64,000 nt of DNA from Apodemus sylvaticus (GCF_947179515.1 NC_067481.1:43520900-43584899), one strand, 5' to 3'. Counted from the stretch's first letter, positions 1 to 11,240 are shown. Made by a program: numbers and translations. Notes: generated from the letters alone by a model not told the origin.

Positions 1-20
1 TGTTTAGTTGTTTGGTTGGG

Positions 21-166
21 CTTTTTCAAGATATAGTTTCTCTGTGTAACCATGCTGACTGGCCTGGAACTCACTCTGTAGACCAGGCTGGCCTTGAACT
101 CAGAGATCCACCTGCCTCTGCCTCCCGAGTGCTGGGAGTAGAGCCATGTACCACCACCGCCCGGCT
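21..166 (-). repeat. B1 SINE
   Basis: Antisense B1: degraded gagacagg-like start, then the conserved tagaccaggctggccttgaa block and the terminal ccaccgcccggc. Confidence 0.9.
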
Positions 167-176
167 ACAGTTTGCT

Positions 177-346
177 TTTTTTTTTTTTTTTTTTTTTATT
201 TTGGTTTTTTCGAGACAGGGTTTCTCTGTATAGCCCTGGCTGTCCTGGAACTCACGCTGTAGACCAGGCTGGCCTCGAACTCAGAAATCCGCCTGCCTCT
301 GCCTCCCAGAGTGCTGGGATTACAGGCGTGCGCCACCACTGCCTGG
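177..346 (-). repeat. B1 SINE, near consensus
   Basis: Poly-T, then gagacagggtttctctgtat and the full antisense B1 body ending gccaccactgcctggc. Its 3' flank was later hit by the adjoining B2. Confidence 0.93.
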
Positions 347-357
347 CGAAAATTTTT

Positions 358-545
358 TTTTAATTAATTAATTTATTTTTATTTATTTATATGAGTACAC
401 TGTAGCTATCTTCAGACACACCAGGAGAGGGCATCGGATCCCATTACAGATGGTTGTGATCCACCATGTGGTTGCTGGGAATTGAACTCAGGACCTCTGG
501 AAGAACAGTCGGTGCTCTTAGCCGCTGAGCCATCTCTCCAGCCCC
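358..545 (-). repeat. B2 SINE with target-site duplication
   Basis: Antisense B2, from an AT-rich tail through gtacactgtagctatcttc to gccatctctccagcccc. The 15-bp sequence ctggcgaaaattttt flanks it at 343-357 and 546-560, so the B2 inserted into the end of the neighbouring B1. Confidence 0.93.
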
Positions 546-967
546 CTGGCGAAAATTTTTAATTAGCCATCCTCCTGCTTCATCCTTTTGACTAACCATC
601 CTTCCTGAGAAACAGCTGGCAAAAGTGCTGTCCACATGGGCAGCACTGCCCTCTTAGGAAAATGCAGGGTCTCCTTCCAAAGCTCAGGTTTTCTCCTCTA
701 ACTCGCCCCCTGTGGTCAGAAAACCCATAGAGTTGTACGGATTGTCTAGCCGGCTGTCAGTACTACATGACACACTTTTCCTTATGAATTTTAAACTTCT
801 GCATATTCCTAAATAATACTGTCAAAGTTGAATGTAAATGTCCTAAGGGTGACCCTGAATCTGACGTTTGCATAGCATTTCTACTCAATCTACACACTAA
901 AGCTGTATCATTGATACCTATATTCAACACCAAATCCAAATATCTACCTTTTAACAAACTGAGTTTT

Positions 968-1160
968 GGGCTGGTGAGATGGCTCAGCGGTTAAGAATAC
1001 TGACTGCTCTCCCGAAGGTCCTGAGTTCAAACCCCAGCAACCACATGGTGGCTCACAACCATCCGTAATGAGATCTGACCCCTCTTCTGGTGTGTCTGAA
1101 GACAGCTACGGTGTACTTACATATAATAAATAAATAAATCTTAAAAAAAAGAAAAAAAAA
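968..1160 (+). repeat. B2 SINE
   Basis: Sense B2 starting gggctggtgagatggctcag, with the caaccacatggtggctcaca core and an (aaat)n/A-rich tail. Confidence 0.92.
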
Positions 1161-1186
1161 ACCTGAGTTTTAAAAAGTACCAGACT

Positions 1187-1356
1187 GCCGGGCGGTGGTG
1201 GCACACGCCTGTAATCCCAGCACTCTGGGAGGCAGAGGCAGGCGGCTTTCTGAGTTTGAGGCCAGTCTGGTCTACCGAGTGAGTTCCAGGACAGTCCGGG
1301 CCATACAGAGAAACCCTTTCTTGAAAAAATCAAATCCAAAAAAATAAATAAAAAAA
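1187..1356 (+). repeat. B1 SINE with 16-bp target-site duplication
   Basis: Full-length B1 (gccgggcggtggtggcacac ... gagaaaccc) with an A-rich tail. taaaaagtaccagact is repeated at 1171-1186 and 1357-1372. Confidence 0.94.
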
Positions 1357-2140
1357 TAAAAAGTACCAGACTTTTAGAAAATACAATTAAGGGGGTCACC
1401 TGCTCACTTTCCCTAATTTTGCTCCAAATATATCGGCACCTTAAATAATATCAGAGAACATAATGCAAAACAAAAAGTAAAATAGCAAGATAAATAAGAC
1501 CTAAAATTCATAACTGAAAATAAAAAATCAAACTATGCTTTGCGAAGCAAGTTCCAAATTCTGACTAAAGAGTTCTCCCGAAAACTGTCCGTACTAGTCG
1601 TTTTCCCTCACCCCTACCCCTTTCTGAGGCCAGCACACTTGGGGCTGGAGTGGGTAAAAACGGAGGACCTAAGTTCAGTTCTCAGTACCCAAGTCCGGTG
1701 GCTAAAACTATCTGTAACTCTAGCTCCAAGGGATCTGACTCTCTGTCTGGGCCCTAAGAGCACACCCTACCCCCCATCCCCACCGCCCACCCCCCCAAAA
1801 AAGTGTTTTTCTTAATGTATGCACTTTCCTCCTTAGGAATGTATCACAGTGACTTATAGCGGCTACTCAAAAATGTAACGTGGTTTAGAAAAGAGGTTCA
1901 AATCAGCAATGGCAAAACATAAACTAATGAATTCCTCATTTTAATTTAGTCCCCAGGATTGAGTCATGTAATTTGCAGTAAGATCAGAAATCCCAGCTCT
2001 ACTGTATTCCTATCAGCCAGCAAAACCGTTGTTTTTGTTGTTTTGTTTTCTTTACCCAGAAAAATAGGAAATCTATCTTTAAGGAGTATTGGAACATGTG
2101 CCTGTTATGAAGTCCTAGTTGCCTGCTCTTATTAAAATAA

Positions 2141-2227
2141 CTACTACAGAATGGCTAACAAGGAGCGAAAATTAAGACTACTTGGAAGCTACTATGGAAT
2201 GGCTAACAAGGAGAGAAAATTTAGACT
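2141..2227 (+). repeat. Imperfect tandem duplication (about 39 bp, two copies)
   Basis: Two copies of a ctacta..gaatggctaacaagg block at 2141-2179 and 2189-2227, differing at a few positions and separated by 9 bp. Confidence 0.85.
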
Positions 2228-2337
2228 TTTAGGGTAACAATCGCCTCATCTAAAGATCCCTCCTTAGTTAAGTATCGCACACTGAATACTCATTAACTTG
2301 AAGTTGTTTGTTCGACGCTAAGCCCAAGTACGGCAAA

Positions 2338-2339
2338 AA

Positions 2340-2374
<35 letters not shown>

Positions 2375-2376
2375 AT
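2338..2376 (+). repeat. (AAAT)n microsatellite
   Basis: About nine uninterrupted aaat units. Confidence 0.95.
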
Positions 2377-2749
2377 ATTCTAATTTTTTAAAAAACCCGC
2401 TATCTTAAACTCTTTTTCTCCCTGGTGCTGGAGACTGAATCCAGATTTGTATGCGTGCTAGAGTTCTACTCCTGAGCTACTCAACAACCCAATGCTCTCT
2501 CTCTTAATGCCCATGCACAGTAGCAGTGAAGGCAGCAAGTGTAAAAAAAAAAAAAATTCCAGAAACCTGACCTTGCTCACAAGTCGACTACTTCTGCACT
2601 CCTCCTCCCCCTAGTGTCCCCGCCAGCCGGTTCCCGCAGTCCCAAGTGCTCAATCTGCCTGCTCCAACATCTGCCTGGCAATGAGTGACTGACAGGCGAC
2701 CAGAGGGTCCGACAGGAGGTGGCCCGACAAACGCTGAGGCCCAAGAGGA

Positions 2750-3345
2750 AAGGACTCGAAGAGGCGGCGGCGACAGCGACAGCTTTCGCAGCGAGAGGAT
2801 CGGGCGTTAGAGACTGAAGGGGACAAGGCCTGCGAGGAGCAGAGGGACAGGGCAGGGCAGAGCAGAGGGGCTGGCAGGCTTGGAGGGGCACCCGGGCTGC
2901 GAGGCCGGGCAGGGCGCGGACTCACGTTCTCCCACCAGCAGAATCCGCACGTCTTTCTTCATGTCGGAGGCTCGCAGGGGCCGCACTCGGCCCGCACGCA
3001 TGGAGCGCACGCCTCACGCCGGGAGCGCCCAGCCCGTGGCGCCGCTCTCCCCGCGCTACCGCCGCTCCCTGCCAGCCTCTCAGGCCTCAGCGTCCGAAGC
3101 TCAGCCGCCAGGACCTGCCGCAACGACTCCTCCGCTGCCGCTCCGCTTCGGAGCCGGGGCAAGCCAGCTCCGCCTCCTCCGGCTCCGCGGACGCGGGCGG
3201 CGGCGGCGAGGACGACGGCGAGCAACGAGGGACACGCGCTTTGGGCTCGTCAACGCTTTCGTGTGGAACAGCGCCCCTGCAGGCAGACTGGCGGTAGCGC
3301 AAAACCCGGGAGGTTTCGACGGGGCCGCACTTCGGACGACGCGGA
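2750..3345 (-). promoter_or_regulatory. Rhot1: CpG-island promoter and 5' UTR of Rhot1
   Basis: A GC-rich, CpG-dense block surrounds and precedes the Rhot1 start codon, peaking around 2980-3330 with many CGG/GCC runs. The surrounding sequence is AT-rich and CpG-poor. No TATA box is apparent, as expected for a housekeeping promoter. The exact transcription start cannot be read from sequence alone. A truncated B1 has landed on the outer edge of the island. Confidence 0.75.
2926..2962 (-). CDS. Rhot1: Rhot1 (Miro1) first coding exon, partial gene
   Basis: Encodes the N-terminal 12 residues ([12 protein letters not shown]) plus the first base of codon 13, then a good donor (C|GTGAGT). This is the known start of mitochondrial Rho GTPase 1, a tail-anchored outer-mitochondrial-membrane protein with two GTPase domains and EF hands that couples mitochondria to motor adaptors. 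The exon stops just before the P-loop; human Miro1 continues with Pro-Arg-Val-Gly-Lys, and the C left in phase 1 fits a Pro codon. The ATG has a purine at -3 and sits in a CpG island. All later exons lie off the left edge because the gene reads towards position 1. Identification rests on 12 residues plus the synteny next to Rnf135 that I recall for mouse. Confidence 0.88.
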
Positions 3346-3377
3346 CACTGCCAGAGGATATAAAGTGGCAGATTCCT

Positions 3378-3468
3378 ACAGAGTGAGTTCCAGGACAGCC
3401 AGGGCTATACAGAGAAACCCTGTCTCAAAAAACAAACAAACAAAACAAACAAACAAAAAAACAAAAAA
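3378..3468 (+). repeat. 5'-truncated B1 with target-site duplication
   Basis: Only the right part of B1 (acagagtgagttccaggaca ... ccctgtctc) and its A-rich tail. tggcagattcct is repeated at 3366-3377 and 3469-3480, so this is a 5'-truncated retroposition at the edge of the Rhot1 CpG island rather than a deletion remnant. Confidence 0.88.
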
Positions 3469-4394
3469 TGGCAGATTCCTTAATCAGATCCCACTTGTTT
3501 TACAGAAGAACAGAAGAGGTCCTTATCCAGGGTCACACAGCAGGAACTTGGTCGTGAATCGGAGGATATTTCTTCACTAAACCATAAGGTCCAGAAGGGC
3601 AAGTGACCTGCCTACCTGGTTTTCAGCTACGTTCACAACTGTTGCACTTACCTCTCAGAAATGCTTTACTGAGCAAGGTGAATGGCTCCTGGGGTGTGTA
3701 CACACTCCCCAGAGCCCAACCCGTTTTTTTTTTCAAAAATTTATTATTTTGTCTGTTTGTGTATGACACATGCGTTTTCATATCTTCCATGGTGAATATG
3801 TGGAGGTCAGAGGACAGTCCTCAAGAATTGGTACTTAGCTGGGCATTATGGCACAAGGCTTTAGTTCCAGCATTTAGAGGCACTTTGGATCCAGGGGTCA
3901 AACTCAGATCATCAGGCTTGAACAGAAAGCACTTTTACCGGAGACCATATCACAGCCCAATAAATTGCTTAAAAAAAAAAAAAGTAGGTCATGACAGCTC
4001 ACGCCTGTAATCCCAGCGCCTGGGAGGAGAAAGTAGGATTGCCATGAATTTAAGGCCAACCTGGGCTATAGAGTGAGACCTAAGCCGCCGCGGTATTTCA
4101 AACCGGAAATGGTGGAGGCAAGAAGATTAAGCCTTCAAAGCTGCCCTTTGAGATGGGAAGGCTCCTCTTGTTCACAGGGAGATGTCCCTACGAAGGTAGC
4201 GGCAAAGAATATTACAGGACTCTAGAGGATTCATAGCCCCTCTGTCTGCCTGTTTCCTCTCTACCAAATGAAGACATCAGACCCTTCCTTGTACAATTGT
4301 GTGGAACAACCTCGTGATGTAATATTCAAAAGTTCCACGATTTCCCGATGGAATCACCTCCAGACAAACCCACTATAAACAGAAATCTAATATT

Positions 4395-4571
4395 TTTTAA
4401 AAGATGTATTTATTATTTTTATGAGTACACTGTAGCTGTCTTCAGACACACCAGAAGAGGGCATCAGATTCCTTTACAGATGGTTGTGAGCCACCATGTT
4501 GCTGGGAATTGAACTCAGGACCTCTGGAAGAGCAGTCAGTGCTCTTAACCGCTGAACCATTTCACCAGCTC
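4395..4571 (-). repeat. B2 SINE with 14-bp target-site duplication
   Basis: Antisense B2; agaaatctaatatt flanks it at 4381-4394 and 4572-4585. Confidence 0.93.
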
Positions 4572-4892
4572 AGAAATCTAATATTCTAACCTTCCAAGTG
4601 CCACATTTAAGTAACACGGTGGTTTATCTTCCCAATCACGGAGCTGAGAGAGACTTGCTGCCGCAGTCCTGCCCATTACTAGCCCAGAAAGGCATCCAAA
4701 ATTCAAAATTCTGAAATACATGAATTAACCACGTTATTACTTTGGCACTATGAGATACTTGGTTTTAACCAAAAGATAAACAATTGACACTATTGTAGAT
4801 TATTTAAAAATGTAGCTGGAAGTGGTAACCATGCCTTTAATCCCAGTACTCAGGAGGCAGAGGCAGGCAGATCTCTTAAAAGTTCCATTCCA

Positions 4893-5095
4893 GGGGCTGG
4901 AGAGATGGCTCAGTGGTTAGGAGCACTGGCTGCTATTCCAAAGGTCCTGAGTTCAACTCCCAGCAACCACATGGTGGCTCACAACCATCCATAATGGGGT
5001 CTGACTCCCTCTTCTGACACGCAAGTGTTCATACAGATACAGCACTCATGTACACAGAATAAATAAAAATCTTTAACAAGATGTTTTTAAAGAGA
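4893..5095 (+). repeat. B2 SINE inserted into a B1
   Basis: Sense B2 (ggggctggagagatggctca) lying between the left part of a B1 (4813-4892) and its continuation (from 5121). agttccattccag and agttctattccag mark the duplicated target. Confidence 0.88.
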
Positions 5096-5276
5096 GAGTG
5101 TGAGTGAGAGAGAGAAAGAGAGTTCTATTCCAGCTAAAATTACATACCACATAAAGAGACCTTGACTCAAAACAGGTCAGCAATAATAAATAAATAAATA
5201 AAATTAAGTCAAATCCAAATCACAATAAGTCAGAGACTGTGCTTTATATCTGAATAATGGGTTATAAGGAATTTTA

Positions 5277-5425
5277 GCTGGGGATGTAGGCCATGCCATT
5301 AATCCCAGCACTCAACAGGCAGGGGCTGGCAGATCTCTGTGAGGACAAGGTCAATATGGTCTATAGAGCAAGTTCCGCGACAGCCAGGGCTACACAGAGT
5401 ATCCTTCTCTTGAAAAACAAAAACA
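5277..5425 (+). repeat. B1 SINE, diverged
   Basis: B1 body with taatcccagcactc and cgacagccagggctacacag, then an A-rich tail. Confidence 0.85.
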
Positions 5426-5770
5426 AACAAAAACAAAATGTGCTTATTTAGCGTGCGTTGCGTGTGCATGTGTTTAATGCAAATACGAAACAAAGCCCCT
5501 TCTCATGCCTTCCCCTGTCACTGTCCACCTTGGTTTTTGCTTGAGAGAGGGTCTCTCACTAAAGCTAGAACTCACTGAAATGGCTAGCCAGCAAGCCACT
5601 CTGGAATTGCCTGTCTCCACACCCCTCCCCCTCCAGCCCCGCCCACTCACCCACCCACTCCCTGTGCTGAGTGACTTTTTATGCGGGTGCTGCGAATCTG
5701 AACTCAGGTCTTTATTCCTACAGAGCAAGCCCTTTGCCCACTAAGCCATTTTCTAAATGGCCCAAAAACT

Positions 5771-5925
5771 TTTCTTTTCTTTTTTTTTTTTTCTTAATTT
5801 TTTTTTATTCGATATAATTTATTTACATTTCAAATGATTTCCCCTTTTCTAGCCCCCCCCCCCACTCCCCGAAAGTCCCGTAAGCCCCCTTCTCTTCCCC
5901 TGTCCTCCCTCCCACCAAAACTTTT
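5771..5925 (-). mobile_element. L1 3' end, 5'-truncated
   Basis: The reverse complement gives the terminal murine L1 3' UTR: a G-rich stretch with tatgggacttt-like sequence, then atttgaaatgtaaataaat and a poly-A tail (here poly-T at 5771-5808). No coding L1 sequence is attached. Confidence 0.8.
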
Positions 5926-6843
5926 CTTTAGAAAGAAAGTTACACAAATACCAGATCATTAATCACAAAGGTCTTTTGAAGAGGAACAAGCCGCGGCAAC
6001 TGCCCCTCAAGCAACACTCTGCGGAGGGTCGAGGGTCGTGACCTGAGGAGCTCGCTGTGCTGCTGCAGTTGATAACAGCATTAATTCTAATTCCGCAGGG
6101 CTCCCACCGGAAAGGGAGGCCTTCGCGGTATTGTAGATGTGTGCTGGCTAAAAGCTTTGACGTTTTTATCAAGGGAAAATGTCTGCTAGGCATGGATCTA
6201 AGGAGAAAAAAGATTTGGGAAGACATCAGAGATGTGACTCTGAAGAAGCACTTTGTAAATAACACATACTTTAAAATCCAAGCAGACAGGCCAGAGGGAT
6301 GGATCAGCAGTTAAAGCACTGGCCGTTCTTGCTGAGACCCAAGTTTGATTCCCCACATCCACATGCTCGCTCGCAGTAGGCTGTAGCGCCAGTTTCCGGT
6401 GATGTTGTGCCTGCTTCGGGCCTCTGGAGTTTCCCTTCCTCGCCTGCAGCGTATGTTTCTCTGTACATTTCCGTGTCCCTGGGCTGATGTGACCCACCAT
6501 GGCTAGACTTGAGCCCTATGTCCTTCCTGTGATGTTAACAAACGTCCACCAGAGGTCACTCAGAATTTCCCGTACTTAGCAAGGTGGTTAAGAGCTCGGA
6601 ATTCTGGATCCCCCTGCTATTGGTTCTGCTTGGTTCATTAACTCTGCCAATTACTTGCTGAGCATTATTAGTCAAATTATTTAACCTCTCTGTTGCCTCA
6701 GAGGCCACATAGAAATAATAATAGGGCATATTATGTGAGACAGTTAAGAAAATTCAATCATTCTATATAATTAAAAATCCCTAAAAATAGTGCCTGATAG
6801 ATGGGAAATAATATTTAAATGCTAAGTATAAAATAAATTCTAG

Positions 6844-7045
6844 GGGGCTGGAGAGATAGCTCAGCTGTTAAGAACATTGACTGCTCTTCCAAAGGTCCTG
6901 AGTTCAATTCCCAGCAAACACTTGGTGGCTCACAACCATCTGCAATTGGATCTGATGCCCTCTTCTAGTGTGCCTTAAGAGAGCAATGGTGTACTCACAT
7001 ACATAAAATAAGCAAATACATCTAAAAATAAAATAAAATAAATCC
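6844..7045 (+). repeat. B2 SINE
   Basis: Sense B2 with the head ggggctggagagatagctca and an (aaaat)n tail. Confidence 0.92.
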
Positions 7046-7065
7046 TGAGGGACGTAGGTAATTTC

Positions 7066-7237
7066 TTTTTTTTTTTTTTTTTTTTGTTGGTGTTCTGTTT
7101 TTGAGACAGGGTCTCTCTATGTAGCCCTGGCAGTCCTAGAACTCAATATTTAGACCTGGCTGGCCTTGAACTCAAGAGTTCTGCCTGCCTCTCACCTTAC
7201 TCCACACCTCCCAGGGCCACTGCCACCACACCCAGTT
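7066..7237 (-). repeat. B1 SINE
   Basis: Poly-T, then gagacagggtctctctatgt and an antisense B1 body with a diverged end. Confidence 0.88.
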
Positions 7238-8074
7238 AGAGGAGGTTACTTCAACCTCTCCAAATCTGAGGATCAAGCCCCGTGATAAAATATACACAAA
7301 ATACAAGGCAGAAGCCATTGTTGGCAGTGAAAGCAGCAGTGGGCATATGGCAGATTTATTAGAGTGTATTAAACAGATTGGGCGACTCCAAGAGGACATG
7401 TTGGCAGCTAGAAGGCACTGGTAGAATTTCACTCTTGTGTGCTAACGGGGTTTTCTGTTAACAGGTCAGCCTTTATGCCCCGGCCATGGGGAACCACTGA
7501 GAAGTGAAAGCAAAGTGCTTCTTCCTGGAGATAAGAGGATCTTTCTTTTATACCTGGGGTCCCAGGAGGCTGTCACACCCCAGGCTAGTAGGCAGGCTGC
7601 TAGGTAAAAGAGGTAGTATGCCGGTAAGGACACGGACACTGGGCAGGACGAGGGCTCCGTCGCTGATCCTCACCAGCCTGGGCAAGAGGCTGAACAGAAC
7701 TTGGGTTGGCTTCAGTCCCACCCTTCAGACCCACCTGCCTTGGGCTCTGAGTTAAACCCCAAGAAGCACCAATCAGTTACCTACCTTGTCTTCACTTTCT
7801 CTCTTTCTCTCTCTTCCTCAGAGCTGGGGTATTGCACACACAAGCATCTACCTCCAAGTCTCAGCCCCGAGCAACTTCTTACCTTTCCTATTTTGAAGCA
7901 GCGCTTCACCACGTTGCCCAAGCCATCCCTGAATTCACTCTGTAACCTAAATGAGTGCTGAACTTGCAATCCTCCTGCCGCAGTCTATCAAGTAGCTGGG
8001 ACTGTAATCCTGTGCCTCCAGGGGCCTGTGGGGGCACCTCTTCTTCATTTTTGTTCTTTAAGAAGGCTGATTGC

Positions 8075-8225
8075 TACACCGGGTGTGGCGGTGCACGCCT
8101 GAATCCCAGCACTTGGAAGGCAGAGGCAGGTGGATTTCAGAGTTCCAGGTCAGCCTGGTCTACAGAGTGATTTCCAAGACAGCTAGGGCTTCACAGACCC
8201 TATCTTGAAAAAGCCAAACAAACAA
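8075..8225 (+). repeat. B1 SINE
   Basis: Starts accgggtgtggcggtgcacg and carries the B1 body and an A-rich tail. Confidence 0.88.
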
Positions 8226-9041
8226 AAACTCCTTTTAGAATCTATGGCCTTAGTAAGCAACTATCTTCCTCCCAACCAAGTCCGGGGAAGCCAACTGGTA
8301 GCAGCTGAGCCAGAGGAGGCTTTCCTCCTGTCCACTTCCCTCTCCTAGGGCCCCACCCAGGTATGTTAAACTTGCCTGTTTATGACTTTCTCTTTTTACT
8401 GTGGCACTGTAAAAACCTTGTGAAACTGCTTCCACACTGGAACATGGAATTTGGGGTAACTTAAATCTGTGTTCCTGGGCCACTGTCACTCAAAATGGCT
8501 CCCGAATAAACCACCTCTTGCTCCCTTTAATATGAGAGCTGTGGTTTTATGCCCCAAGGGTCAGCCTCCAGAGGACAAAGTCTCTGTTTGCTTGATTTGG
8601 CTTGAAGGTGTATCACCCACCACATTGATATATTAAAAGGGACTTGTTCGTAGCTATGTTGGGAGAAACTTTACAAACAAAACCTCATCTATTGAAGGGG
8701 GTGAAGGGGATGAATCCAGTTTTTGTTTTTGTTTTTTTCTGAGTCTCTTTTAGGCTCCTTCAAGTACAGTGAAAAACAAGTGCTCTTGATTAGGAGATAA
8801 TTAATATTGAGAACCCTATCTGACCACCTCCCCCACCAGTGGCCTGAATTTCCTAGGAGGCAGTTAAAGTCACAGACTCTGAATTCTGCATTTCTTCTTC
8901 AATACTTTGCCAGTTGTTCAGCACTAGGCAGGTAAGCTCTAAGCTCTAAGCACTAGGCACAGCATCTCTATGATGCATAAGCCTCCCCTGCACAACAGAG
9001 CTGAGCTATCTCATGGGGTCTCTTGAGAAGAGAGCAATGCA

Positions 9042-9197
9042 GCTGGGCGGTGGTGGTGCACACCTGCAATCCCCCCACTCTGGGAGGCAGAGGCAGGCAG
9101 ATTTCTGAGTTCGAGTCCAGTCTGGTCTACAGAGTGAGTTCCAGGACAGCCAGAGCTATACAGAGAAACCCTGTCTCAAAAAAAAAAAAAAGAAAAG

Positions 9198-9229
<32 letters not shown>

Positions 9230-9242
9230 GAAAAGAAAAAGG
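9042..9242 (+). repeat. B1 SINE with long (GAAAA)n tail
   Basis: Near-consensus B1 to ccctgtctc, then about 60 bp of A and GAAAA repeats. Confidence 0.92.
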
Positions 9243-9844
9243 GAGGAATGCTAGCAGGGCATTTGTCACAGTGCTTGACATGAAGTGTGCGCTTCCACCT
9301 CACACCCAACAGCACATCTTAACAGCTCATTATCTTTCTAAGGGCAAACTGATTAGCCTGCCCACAACGCAGTAAACTCTAAAAGGCAAATGAGTATAAT
9401 TTTTAATCACCTTAGGTACATTAAAATTTTTTTTGGCTGACTTAGATATACCAACAAGTGACTATGTAGGTCACAGGACATTTGTGAAAAAAAAATTCCA
9501 TGGACAGTAAATTGATAATTTTTTCTTACTCCTGAAAAGAAATCACCAGAATTAAATATATCCCTAGATAGTAATGAAAAAGAAATAACTTATACACATA
9601 TACAAATATATATGCTTAGCTTTCTTTCAATATAGAGAGTTGGTTCTGGGACTTGTCTCACATTCTAAAACCAGAGGATTCTCAAGTTCTTCATATGAAG
9701 TTCATGATGTTTGCACATAACCTAATCACATCTTCTTGTATTCACTTATAAATCTTAAGATATGTTGATTTCTTTAGGTGATATCATTTAGGAAATAATG
9801 ACAAAATTCTATATATGGTCATTATGAGTATAATTTACTCTATT

Positions 9845-9942
9845 TTTTTTTTTTTGGTTGTTGTTACTATTTTTTGAGACAGGGTTTCTTTGTATAACCC
9901 TTGCTGTTCTGGAACTAGTCAGAGCAGACTGGCCATGAACTG
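9845..9942 (-). repeat. Partial B1 SINE
   Basis: Poly-T, gagacagggtttctttgtat, and a body that breaks off early. Confidence 0.8.
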
Positions 9943-10043
9943 GCTGTTTTCTAAGTATTTTTGATTTATAGTTAGTTGGTTTACTATGGAGATTTTAACA
10001 GAACCTGATAATAAATATTGAGGGCAGATGAAATAGAAAGAAA

Positions 10044-10076
10044 CATACATACATACATACATACATACATACATAC
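10044..10076 (+). repeat. (CATA)n microsatellite
   Basis: About eight catacata-type tetramers. Confidence 0.95.
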
Positions 10077-10420
10077 TACACACATAATATTGATCCTGAG
10101 AGTATCAACTGATAAGCTGGGAGTAACAAGTTGATGTTATTAAGGATTTACCAATAAACTTGCTTAGGAACTATTGAGTTTTACAATACTGCCTGGACTG
10201 TAACTTAAAGATAAGTAACATACTAACCAGGCTTGTTAGAAACTGTAGAAAGGGAAATTTTGTAACTCTAGTATAATTAAAATTTAGGCTTGTTGAGAAC
10301 AACAAAAAAAGCCTTTCTGTTAAGATCTGTACACCAAGATGCAGCCGATTCGGTTCTATTCCCAGAGAAGGGGACACCATGGCTCACAACCTGTCATGTC
10401 CATTCTTGTATCAAAGTCTA

Positions 10421-10590
10421 TGCCTTGGGGGCATGTCTTTAATCTCAGCACTCTTAAGGTAGAACCAGAAGAATCTCTGAGTTAGAAGTCTGTCTGAACT
10501 ACATAGCAAATTCCAGGACAGCAAAGGCTGCATAGAGACTCTTCCTCAAAATAAAAATTAAAACAAACAAACAAACAAACAAAACCCTAA
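10421..10590 (+). repeat. B1 SINE, old
   Basis: Diverged B1 with ttaatctcagcactc and agcaaattccaggacagca, ending in (caaa)n. Confidence 0.78.
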
Positions 10591-10766
10591 AAAAACAAGG
10601 TGATGGTATTGGGTAATAGCTGTCATTAAGTTCAGGTCCTGGTTCTGGTTCAGGAAAGGCAGAGGACGGAACCTAGGGCTTTGGGCATGCAACATAAAAG
10701 CTCTACCACTAAGTTACACCCCAGCCTGTGTATGATTTTAAAGCAAAAAAAAAAGAACTTTTTAAA

Positions 10767-10916
10767 AAAAGATTTACTTGTTCTGTAGATAGTGTTCTGC
10801 CTGCCTGCCAGAAGAGGGCACCAGATCTCATTATAGATGGTTATGAGGCACCAAGTAGTTCCTGGGAATTTAGGGTTAGCAGCCAGTGCTCTTAAAGTGG
10901 GTGTTATCTCCAGCCT
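10767..10916 (-). repeat. B2 SINE, old
   Basis: Antisense B2 with agaagagggcaccagatctc and a decayed end. Confidence 0.82.
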
Positions 10917-10946
10917 CCAAGGAACTATTATTACATGACAATTGCA

Positions 10947-11113
10947 GCCGGGCGGTGGTGGCCCATGCCTTTAATCCCAGCACTTGGGAGGCAGAGGCAG
11001 GCGGATTTCTGAGTTCGAGGCCAGCCTGGTCTACTGAGTGAGTTCCAGGACAGCCAGGGCTATACAGAGAAACCCTGCCTTGAGAAAAAAAATAAATAAA
11101 TAAAAAAATAAAA
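10947..11113 (+). repeat. B1 SINE with 13-bp target-site duplication
   Basis: Near-consensus B1; acatgacaattgc is repeated at 10933-10945 and 11114-11126. Confidence 0.94.
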
Positions 11114-11234
11114 ACATGACAATTGCTAAGTAACATATATCCCTTCTGGTTGTGGACCCTTTGTCAATATATGCTTCAAAGATCACTACAAGAACCCACT
11201 GAACTCAGCACAGTTGTGAAAGTCATGATTTCAG

Positions 11235-11240
11235 TTTATT
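11235..11240 (-). terminator. Rnf135: Candidate poly(A) signal of Rnf135
   Basis: AATAAA on the minus strand about 1.0 kb past the Rnf135 stop codon. It is the only AATAAA I see on that strand between the stop codon and here, and it is followed by TG-rich sequence. Use of this site is inferred; a 3' UTR this long would contain the 35-bp minisatellite. Confidence 0.5.

Larger units (their letters stand above)
1..2925 (-). other. Rhot1 intron 1 (partial) with SINE cluster
   Basis: Intron 1 begins at the donor at 2925 and runs off the window. It holds B1 and B2 copies (listed separately), a degenerate B3-like stretch at about 1640-1770, an imperfect 39-bp tandem duplication at 2141-2227 and an (AAAT)n microsatellite at 2338-2376. 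Between about 1375 and 1640 and between 1800 and 2140 I see only unique AT-rich sequence without a gene. Confidence 0.7.
3481..11220. other. Rhot1-Rnf135 intergenic interval
   Basis: No coding gene recognised. Besides the elements listed separately it contains B3/B4-like antisense sequence interrupted by a B1 fragment (3730-3980), a B1-related monomer (3990-4084), a degenerate SINE of B3/RSINE type (5510-5755), a B3-like copy (6290-6480), a degenerate B1 (7820-8020) and an ID-like antisense piece (10660-10727). The stretches 5926-6290, 7240-7800, 8217-9040 and 9243-9845 look unique; the last is strongly AT-rich. Confidence 0.65.

Noticed and set aside
2880..3386. 168-codon plus-strand open frame across the CpG island
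   Set aside because: GC-rich sequence lacks stop codons; the protein is Arg/Pro/Ala-rich without a known fold and ends in a B1. It overlaps the Rhot1 first exon on the other strand.
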